DNA of 21,514 nt, taken from the NCBI GenBank assembly GCA_934277845.1, contig CAKQVV010000019.1:1-21514 (forward strand). Direction: 5' to 3'. The notes below the pieces were generated by a model. It was not told where the DNA came from. It was given only the letters and a program-made list of their open reading frames with translations, and did no database searches. The translations under genes were made by a program, and so were the position numbers. Shown here in pieces: positions 6,877-14,300 of the stretch; the stretch's first letter is position 1, and every line of letters begins with the position of its first letter. This DNA comes from an uncultured Clostridia bacterium (GTDB taxonomy: Bacteria > Bacillota > Clostridia > Christensenellales > Pumilibacteraceae).

Positions 6877-8745
6877 CTACCAGGTCATAATATTCGTTCC
6901 GATCGAGGCTCCGAAACGATTGAAATTCAGTTTGCGGCGAGCGGCTTCATCGGGCGTCATCATGCTTTCGATCGCGACTTCGTCAAGCTCGGGGATCTTG
7001 TCGGTCGCGCCGTCGGCATAAGCGATCAGTTTTTCCGCGCAGTGCCGAACTCTGCGGATAAGTCCGCCGATGCGGTAGTCCTGCACCTCGAAACCGAACG
7101 GCTTGTTGTCTATCTCCCACTGCTCCCGAAAACTTGCGTAAAAGTCCTCAAGCGCGGCAAACAGCGGCATATACCCTTCTTTCACAAGTGTCTTGATCGC
7201 CTTGCGGTCGCCGTTCTTATACGCGGCTCGCGCCTTTATGCCCAGTTCGACCTTGGCGGCAAGCACCGAGCAAAGCGCGCGCTGGGTGGCGAAAATATAC
7301 GAATATCTGCCCGCCTTGCGCTCGATCGCTTTCAGCGTTTTCGCGTGTTCGGCGTAAGTCCTGCCGTCGCCTTCGCGCACGGTATAGTCGAACAACCCGC
7401 CCACGCAGTCGTTGTAAAGCAGGTACTTGCTCGGGTTCAGGTGATCCGGGTTTTCCGTCGGGATAATATCGTTCGCGGCTTCGATATTCATAAACTTTTC
7501 AAAGTCTATATCGGTGAGCGCCTTGAACGCCGCCTCTACGTCCCCGCCGTACATTTTCTCGGCGGCGAACACGAGCGTGGGTAAAACGGCTTGATCCGAA
7601 CACTCCGCGCCGTCGTCGCCCCACATGGTGAGCATGATTTTATCGAGTCCTTTTTTCTTGCAAGCGTCGATCGCGATATCCGTGACTTTGATCGCGAAAC
7701 GGTTGGACGGCGTAAAACCGCTCCACATCCAGGCTCCGCCGGCAAACATTACTTCACGGTCGAAATCGAGGTGACTGTCGATCATCGCCTCGTAAACCGC
7801 GGGATCGGTATTGTAATAGTCCCAGTAAACGAGCCTGAGGTTTTTCGGCACGAGCGCGCGTACTTTTTCGTCGATCGCGCCCTTTTCGCGGACGTAATAC
7901 TCGCCGCCGTGAGCAAGACGGAAGAACATATCCGACCACATCATGGGCTGATATCCGTACTTGCCTGCGATCTCCACCACGCGGTTAAGGTGACGGAGCA
8001 TGATTTCCGCCCGGTTCGTCGTTGCGCCGTGTCTGTCCTCGTACCTGCCGCGCCCGATCATGTGCGCTTCGTCCATGCCGATATGGATCTTGCGCGAAGA
8101 ATAGCACTCGGACAGCGTTTTGAACATATTTTCGATAAGCGCATAGGTACGCTCGTCGTCGATAAGCAAAATGTCGTCGGTATCGTTGATCGCGCCGTAC
8201 TCGTTCCAGCGGAAAATCTGGTTGAGATGCGCCAGCGTCTGAATACACGGCACGACTTCGACGCCGAAACGCGCGGCGTAAGCGTCGATACGCTTCATTT
8301 CGTCTTTCGTGTAACGCCCTCGCATATACCCGAAATGCGGCTCGCCGTCGACCTCGTAAGTGTCCTCGGTGTAAAGTTGCAACTGGTTGTAGCCCATCAG
8401 CGCGAGCGTGCGGATAATCTCGCGGACGTGGCGTTCGTTTCTCACGGCGTTGCGCGAGCAGTCGAGCATGATGCCGAGTTCGGTAAAGTCGCGGTTTTCG
8501 TTGATTTCATAGGTTTTTTTCTCGCCGTTTTGCCTGATAAGGCGCAAACCGCGGAAAAACAAGTGTTTAGCCGTTTCGGGATACCCCACCGTAAAGTCCT
8601 TGCCGTCGAAGCGGACGGTAAGCCCCTCGGCGGTTTCTGTTTTCAGCGCGTGACCGTCGGCGCAAAGGTCGAAACCCAGCATTCCGGCGCAGTCTTTGAC
8701 GCATTCGTTAAGTTCCGGATTAAGAGCGGAAACATTGATTTTCAT
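6877..8745 (-). CDS. cytoplasmic GH20 exo-beta-hexosaminidase
   Basis: A 622-residue GH20 glycosidase expected to remove terminal beta-GlcNAc/GalNAc from short oligosaccharides by substrate-assisted catalysis. The catalytic Asp-Glu pair is D225-E226 in HIGMDEAHMIGRGRY (221-235). The TIM barrel spans about 90-400, with the strand motifs LQLYTED (122-128), MMWSDMF (268-274) and LTMWGDDG (372-379). The C-terminal 200 residues are mostly helical. There is no signal peptide, like the intracellular GH20C group, so it probably acts on imported sugars. The start at 8745 is chosen over the longer reading frame to 8958 because GGAGG lies 6 nt upstream and a promoter (8832-8860) lies inside the longer frame. 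First gene of the operon with trmL. Confidence 0.92.
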   Translation of the reverse strand: MKINVSALNPELNECVKDCAGMLGFDLCADGHALKTETAEGLTVRFDGKDFTVGYPETAKHLFFRGLRLIRQNGEKKTYEINENRDFTELGIMLDCSRNAVRNERHVREIIRTLALMGYNQLQLYTEDTYEVDGEPHFGYMRGRYTKDEMKRIDAYAARFGVEVVPCIQTLAHLNQIFRWNEYGAINDTDDILLIDDERTYALIENMFKTLSECYSSRKIHIGMDEAHMIGRGRYEDRHGATTNRAEIMLRHLNRVVEIAGKYGYQPMMWSDMFFRLAHGGEYYVREKGAIDEKVRALVPKNLRLVYWDYYNTDPAVYEAMIDSHLDFDREVMFAGGAWMWSGFTPSNRFAIKVTDIAIDACKKKGLDKIMLTMWGDDGAECSDQAVLPTLVFAAEKMYGGDVEAAFKALTDIDFEKFMNIEAANDIIPTENPDHLNPSKYLLYNDCVGGLFDYTVREGDGRTYAEHAKTLKAIERKAGRYSYIFATQRALCSVLAAKVELGIKARAAYKNGDRKAIKTLVKEGYMPLFAALEDFYASFREQWEIDNKPFGFEVQDYRIGGLIRRVRHCAEKLIAYADGATDKIPELDEVAIESMMTPDEAARRKLNFNRFGASIGTNIMTW

Positions 8746-8831
8746 TATTTTCCTCCGTTTTAAGGCAGTCGAGGGAACGCGCGATACGGCGTATTCTTTG
8801 CGCTTTTGCGCGCAGTTCCGTTTATAAGAAT

Positions 8832-8860
8832 ATTTTACCAAAAACCCGATGATTATGCAA
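8832..8860 (-). promoter_or_regulatory. promoter of the GH20-trmL operon
   Basis: Minus strand: TTGCAT (8860-8855), 17 bp, TAAAAT (8837-8832). The start is expected near 8825, giving an 80-nt leader that contains a small TGCGC/GCGCA hairpin. Confidence 0.7.
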
Positions 8861-8959
8861 GCGTAACCGTTAACGATTTTTGCCTGAAATTTGGCATTTT
8901 TTGCGCCGGTTGAAGGAAACGCGTTAAATATCGTATAGGATAAGTATTTCTCTACCATG

Positions 8960-9254
8960 GGGGATCCTCACGCTCACTTCGTTCGCTCAGGATGACGGCT
9001 ATAAAACGGAAACTGCGCGTTAAAATTTAAAATCGAACGACCGAAAAAAAAAGCCTTCCCCGCTCGGGGGAAGGTGTTTTGCCGATAGCAAAGCGGCAGG
9101 CAAAACGGATGAGGGGAAATGGAAGAAAGTTTTGGTTTTACCTCTTTTTTATCCTTATCCCACTTTCAATAAGGTCTTATCCCCTCATTCGTCACGCTTC
9201 GCGTGCCACCTTCCCCCGAGGGGGAAGGCTATCATAACTCGCGTGAGGATCCCC
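8960..9254. repeat. MITE-like composite element, copy 1
   Basis: 295 bp bounded by perfect 13-bp inverted repeats, GGGGATCCTCACG (8960-8972) and its complement (9242-9254). In order it contains a whole family-1 repeat (R7, 8960-8996, ATCC/GGAT type), family-2 repeats in opposite orientations (9054-9117 and 9179-9228), a spacer of about 60 bp, and a family-1 half element at the right end. No ORF. No clear target duplication is seen. Positions 9053-9254 are nearly the same as 10214-10419. Confidence 0.75.
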
Positions 9255-9336
9255 CGCACCAAACCGCTATACTAACCTTATTAAATAACTCGCGTTATGC
9301 TCGTCTATATCTTGCGGCTTTTGAATACACTAGCGT

Positions 9337-10104
9337 ATGAGTTATTTTCAAGCGTTCGTATCGGGACTTATTCAGGGACTGACGGAATTTCTGCCCGTTT
9401 CGAGCAGCGGGCATCTCGTGTTGTTCGCGCGCATAACCGGTGTGGAATCGTCGCTGTACTTCGACGTTATACTCCATCTCGGCACGCTCGCGGCGGTGAT
9501 CATCGCGTTCCGCGGCGAAGTTTTCGGCTTAATACGCAAGCCTTTCTCAAAACCGTCGCTGGCCGTCGTGATTGCAACGGCGGTTTCGGCTGTGGTCGTA
9601 GGACTATTGTATAAACCGGCAAAATCCGCTTTTTCGGACGGAAAAACCCTGCCCGTATTCTTTATGCTGACGGCGGTTTTGCTCACCGCAGGCGCGTTTT
9701 ACCGTCCAAAAACCGTGAAACCGCGGCACGACTTCTTTACCGCGGCGGTCGTGGGATTTTGCCAGGGCTTAGCCGTGTTTCCCGGCTTGTCGCGAAGCGG
9801 TACAACGGTGACTGCGGGTACGCTCGCGGGCGTAGAAAAACGCGAAAACACCGCCTTTTGCTTTATTTTATCGATACCTGTAATACTCGGTTCCGCGCTC
9901 GCGGAAATCATCGGCGGCGAAACCTCGTCCGTTCCGGTCGGGCAACTCCTCGTCGGCTTTTTCACCGCGTTTTTATCGGGACTTCTGTCGCTTCGGCTCG
10001 CCAAAACAGTTTTCGCGAAAAACAACGGAGTATTTTTCGCCGCATACCTCGTCGTAATCAGTGCCGTTATAGTCGTGAACGACCTGTGGCTGCATTTGTT
10101 TTGA
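9337..10104 (+). CDS. uppP: undecaprenyl-diphosphatase (bacitracin resistance protein)
   Basis: A 255-residue polytopic membrane enzyme that dephosphorylates undecaprenyl pyrophosphate to recycle the lipid carrier for peptidoglycan and other envelope polymers. The first family motif is GLIQGLTEFLPVSSSGH (10-26; E17 and H26 in the catalytic region) and the second is PGLSRSGTT (149-157, with R153). The rest is hydrophobic helices, and the length is close to the usual 265-275. The start at 9337 fits the family N-terminus, but no Shine-Dalgarno or clear promoter is seen upstream. The gene sits alone between two composite repeats with direct-repeat cores. Overproduction of this family gives bacitracin tolerance in other bacteria, so recombination that changed copy number here could matter. 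Confidence 0.95.
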   Translation: MSYFQAFVSGLIQGLTEFLPVSSSGHLVLFARITGVESSLYFDVILHLGTLAAVIIAFRGEVFGLIRKPFSKPSLAVVIATAVSAVVVGLLYKPAKSAFSDGKTLPVFFMLTAVLLTAGAFYRPKTVKPRHDFFTAAVVGFCQGLAVFPGLSRSGTTVTAGTLAGVEKRENTAFCFILSIPVILGSALAEIIGGETSSVPVGQLLVGFFTAFLSGLLSLRLAKTVFAKNNGVFFAAYLVVISAVIVVNDLWLHLF

Positions 10105-10141
10105 TTAGTACCTTATTAAGGTTAATTCCATTCTTCTCGTA

Positions 10142-10419
10142 GGGGATACTTACGGTCGCGGAAAGCCGCTCCCTCAGTATGACGAGATAAAACGAAAATA
10201 AAACTTTATACTAGCCTTCCCCACTCGGGGGAAGGTGTTTTGCCGATAGCGTAGCGACAGGCAAAACGGATGAGGGGAAATGGAAGAACGTTTCGATTTT
10301 ACCTCTTTTTTTATCCTTATTCCGCTTTCAATACGGTCTTATCCCCTCATTCGTCACGCTTCGCGTGCCACCTTCCCCCAAGGGGGGGGAAGGCTACCAT
10401 AACTCGCGTGAGGATCCCC
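10142..10419. repeat. MITE-like composite element, copy 2
   Basis: 278 bp with the same plan as copy 1. The left end is a family-1 repeat of ATAC/GTAT type (R9, 10142-10183) with a GCGG/CCGC inner stem. Next come opposed family-2 repeats (10215-10278 and 10341-10393). The right end is CGTGAGGATCCCC (10407-10419). The terminal repeats match at 11 of 13 positions. The core 10214-10419 is a direct repeat of 9053-9254, differing at scattered positions and in the length of one G-run. Confidence 0.75.
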
Positions 10420-10503
10420 GGCATGGAACAAGTAATTATCCTTATCCCCCTCCCACGCATAAAATCCACACTCACAGCGCAAACTAAACGCGGAGGAAAA
10501 ACA

Positions 10504-11013
10504 ATGGAAGCAGCGGTAAAACAGAAAACCGGCGCGGGACTGCGCGCGCTTTATTTTATACTTATGGGGCTTGCGTCACTGGGAATAGGCTCGCTGATGG
10601 GCTTTATCGGCGGAGCAAACGAGGGCTATGCGGGGCTGGTGCGTCCGCCGTTCACGCCGCCCGACGTCACGTTCTCCGTCGTGTGGAGCGTGCTGTACTT
10701 CATCATGGGCGGAGCGTTCTATCTTACGCTGGCATACTCGCCGGGAACGCACGAAGAACGCAATATAAAGAACGCCGCAGTACTTGTAAGCGTCGTAAGT
10801 TTCCTTGTCAATATCACGTGGACGCCGATATTTTTCAAAGCCGATCTTTATTTCTTCGCGTTTATTTGGCTGGCAATCCTGGACGCGATGATCACCGCGC
10901 TCGTAATTTTAGAGTTCAAGGTGAGCAAAGCAGCGGCGATACTGAATATTCCCTACCTCGGATGGATACTTTTCGCCACCGCGCTCAATGTCTTTATCGC
11001 GATTTATAATTAA
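10504..11013 (+). CDS. tspO: TspO/MBR family membrane protein
   Basis: A 169-residue five-helix membrane protein of the TspO family, which binds porphyrins and other hydrophobic ligands. Family signatures are PPFTPPDVTFSVVW (48-61), NITWTPIFF (103-111) and the C-terminal YLGWILFATALN (151-162). The ATG at 10504 is chosen because GCGGAGG lies 6 nt upstream; an in-frame extension to 10270 would read through the composite repeat and is rejected. Monocistronic. The physiological role in anaerobes is unsettled. Confidence 0.93.
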   Translation: MEAAVKQKTGAGLRALYFILMGLASLGIGSLMGFIGGANEGYAGLVRPPFTPPDVTFSVVWSVLYFIMGGAFYLTLAYSPGTHEERNIKNAAVLVSVVSFLVNITWTPIFFKADLYFFAFIWLAILDAMITALVILEFKVSKAAAILNIPYLGWILFATALNVFIAIYN

Positions 11014-11042
11014 AGTATTAGGTTTATTACTTCTCTATTGTA

Positions 11043-11098
11043 GGGGATTCCACGAAACGAGCGAACGCAACCCTCGTTCGCTCGTTTCTCTGAATGAC
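11043..11098 (+). repeat. family-1 palindromic repeat, copy R10
   Basis: Both arms are intact and the inner hairpin is a perfect 13-bp stem (11055-11067 with 11075-11087) related to that of R4. It starts 29 bp after the tspO stop, and the stem ends in TTT followed by CTCTG, so it could stop tspO transcription. Confidence 0.85.
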
Positions 11099-11162
11099 AG
11101 TTAAAGACGGAAACTGCGCGTTAGATTTTTTTAAATAGACCGCGTAGCCTTACTTTTACCTC

Positions 11163-11203
11163 GTCATTCAGAGCAAATGCACAAGCATTTGCGTGGAATC
11201 CCC
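11163..11203 (-). repeat. family-1 palindromic repeat, copy R11
   Basis: Minus-strand copy identical to R1 across both arms and the inner stem. R10 and R11 face each other across 64 bp between the convergent tspO and surface-protein genes. The GGTTCCATG flank is present beside it. Confidence 0.85.
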
Positions 11204-11240
11204 TGCATGGAACCGCTATTTTATCCTTTTGCTCACCTAC

Positions 11241-11290
11241 TCTTTTAAAATGCAAAGCGGCTGCAAGACGAGAACTTACAGCCGTTTCGC
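11241..11290 (-). terminator. terminator-like hairpin of the surface-protein cluster
   Basis: On the minus strand 11290-11275 pairs with 11267-11252 over 16 positions (two G-U pairs, one A-C mismatch) around a 7-nt loop. ATTTTAAAAGA follows. It lies 31 bp after the stop at 11322. The T-tract is only four long, so termination may be partial. Confidence 0.6.
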
Positions 11291-11321
11291 TATTATTAAG
11301 GAGTATGAAGAAGTCGGTCAG

Positions 11322-14300
11322 TTACGCGCCGAGCGATTTCGGGATCGGGAGTCCGTCGGCGGTCGTCATCCAGAAGTCCATATCCCAGCCGTTCTCGGCG
11401 GAAACGGTAACTTCGGCGGCAAACGCCGCAGCGTCCGCATAGCCGCCGTAGGTGTCGCCACCCGCATTGGTATTGGATAAAATTCTGATAACGGTATCCT
11501 TAGTCATGCCTTCGCCTACCGCATACACGTTTTTGAGTACGCCGTAACCGAGGTGATACGAACCCAGCGCCTTGAATCCTTCAGTAACCGCCGTCGCGCA
11601 ATCGAACTTGACGAAGCAGTTTACCAGCCTTGCGCCGCCCATGCTGTCGCGCGAGATGAACACGCCGGTGGCGTCGTTTGCGTTTCCGTTGCTGTATGCT
11701 TTGATTGTCGCATAAACGTTCTGTATTTTACCTTCGCCGCCGGGCGAAATCAACGAAGTCGCCGCATTGAGCGTAACATCGGTAAATGCGACGTTCTTGA
11801 CAATGCCTTCGGTTGCAAGCTGTCCCATCAGACTTCCGTTCCATTTCGCAACGGTAAGATTTGATATCTTATGTCCTCTGCCGTCGAACGTGCCGCGGAA
11901 ACCGCCCGTTCTGCCGTTGTTCCATTGAAGCGGCTGATATTCGACCTTAGTTTTCCACGCATTCGGTCCTTCCGTGTCGCACAAGTCGGCGTAAGAAAAC
12001 CTGCCCTGGAACTCTTTACCCGTCATGTCGATATCTTTACCGAGTACGAAGTACCCCCCCCAGTAGTTCGGTGCCGCGTCCGCAGCGTAGGAAAGGTCGT
12101 TCCAGCCGAGGATATCGTCGGCGGTATTGAGGATCTTGGTCACGACGAGTACGGGAACGTTGACGGTCGCGAGCGTGTTATCGGCTTTTTCGATAACTAC
12201 CGAGAGAGTCTTATCGCCGTAGACGGTCTGACCGAGCGATGCCGCAAGTCCGGTGACGGAAAGCGTAGTGCCGTCGAGCGAAGCGGTAACCGCCGTATCG
12301 CCGACTCTCGCGCTCTTGACAGTGCCGGTAACGCCTGCTTCGGAAATATCGAGCGCGTTGTCGTTATTGATTCCGAGGTCGAGTTTGCCGGTAAGCGTCG
12401 TGGTGGTCGTACCGGTTACGGTCTTGGTGACGGATTCGCCGGTCACGAGCGAAGTAACTTTGACGGTGAACGAGCCGCTGAACGTATCGGCGACGGTGAT
12501 CGTCGAGAAACCTACGGTCACGCCTTCTACCGCCGGTTCGACGGTGACTTTCGCGTACACGCCCGCGTTCGTGATATTGATAGTGTTGGTTTCGCCTACC
12601 GCTACGGTATCGGGCACGAAGTCCGCGTTGACCGCGCCGACAGAAGCCTTTACCGACTTCGCGACGGGGATCTTGTTTTCTAGGACTTCCCAGGTCGAGT
12701 TGCCGTAAGCCGACATATCATTTTCCGCCGTCCAGGCGAGGTATTCGTCCCAGCCTCGGAAGGTCTTGGTGGTGTCGTTGTCGTTGGCTTTGGTGGTAAG
12801 TCCCGCGCCGTTTTTGCCGATAGCGGGGATCGCATACTCGGCTTCGGTCGCGCCGGGTTTAAGGTTGACCGCGATACAGTTCTCGACAGTGCTCGAAGAC
12901 AGATGACCCACGATCATGCCTGCGTTGTTGCCGAAGTCGAGCGACCAGCCCGAGAGAACGACCATACAGTTGCGAACGGTTGCGCCGTTACCCTTGCCGA
13001 GGATCATTGCGCTCGGCGACCAGCTTGCGCCGCCGGAAACGATCTTGCCGTAGACTGCGATATTTTCGATCGTGGTGCCATTCCCTCCGTCGGTGACGAC
13101 GAATCCGCCGCAACCGTCAAGCACCGCGCCGGTAAATACGATGTTCTTTATCGTCGTATTACCTTTCGGCCATGCAAACATACCGTTGTTGGTACCTTGT
13201 TTCGCGTTGGCGATGACGTGTCCTCTGCCGTCGTAGACACCGTTGAAGCAGTTGACGGACTTGGAGCCGTCCCACTCGCCGAAGCCCACGCGCGAGCCGC
13301 CTGCGTCAACGTCCTGCGTCTGAACGAAGTAGCCGCCTCTGGTCACGTCGTCGATTTTAACGGTATAATTGAGAAGATTCTTTACTTCGTCGGCAGTCGA
13401 GATATACTTCGTGACGAGAATCACGGGAATATTGACGGTGACGAGTTTTTCGAGCGTGTCGCCGTTTCTCTTCTCAAACGTTGCGACGATCGTCTTTTCG
13501 CCGTAGAGCGAGCCGAGCGTTGCGCGATCGAGCGTAAGAGTACCCGCCTCGTATGCCGTCGAAGCGAACGCCGTGCCATCGATTGTCGCGCCGACCGGGT
13601 CGCCGTCGATATTCTGTGCCGAGAGGTCGAACGTAACGTCGCCCGTTGCCGTCATATCGATTTCGGTAACGTCCGCAACGTTCTTGATTTCGGTGGTGAT
13701 TACGGTGAAGGTCTTGCTTACTTTGACCGTTGCGTCGATGACGGAAGTCACGGTAACGGTGACGGTTTTGCCTGCCGCGTCCGCGGGAACGACGAGCGTT
13801 CTGCCGACGAGCGCGAAGCCCGCCGCTTTAGCCTCGTCGTCGATGGCGATCGTGACGTAAGAATCGGTGCAGCCGAGCGCGATAGTCGAGCCTGCCGCAA
13901 CGCCGAGTTCGGTGTTGGAAAGCGTTGCTTTCGCGGTGAATTTTGCGGGTACGGGCACGCCGTCGGCTACCGTCCAGAAGCCGTTGCCGTCCCAAGCGGT
14001 GAAGTCGACCGCAGCCGCTCTGAGTGCCGCGTAATCCGCGTACACGCCGTACATGTCGCCTTCGCCGTCTTTGCCTTCGTTATACGCCAACTTGTCGACG
14101 CCTACCGCATACACTCCGTTTATGCAGCCGTAGCCGAGGTTGACATGCCACATCGGGTAACCGGTGGTTGCGCCGTCCGCGAGCGGTTTGACGTATTCGA
14201 CGAATACTTTGTTGATTCTGCCCTGACCGTAGTTGTCGCTGGCGACAGCCGCTCTCGCATTAGCCCAGGTGCCTGCGTTGTCGTCGATCTGTGCCATCTG

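Noticed and set aside
6415..8763. Two long plus-strand frames (389 and 390 codons) opposite trmL and the hexosaminidase
   Set aside because: The minus-strand products are clear enzymes with a promoter and ribosome sites. The plus-strand frames have no family features.
8746..8958. N-terminal extension of the hexosaminidase to an ATG at 8958
   Set aside because: The extension spans the operon promoter and touches the composite repeat, while GGAGG precedes the ATG at 8745.
10270..10503. N-terminal extension of tspO
   Set aside because: It would translate the palindromic composite; the ATG at 10504 has a strong ribosome site and gives the normal family length.
1..11203. CRISPR array suspected from recurring short palindromes
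   Set aside because: The copies are scattered, in both orientations, with variable palindromic cores instead of regular unique spacers; no cas genes.
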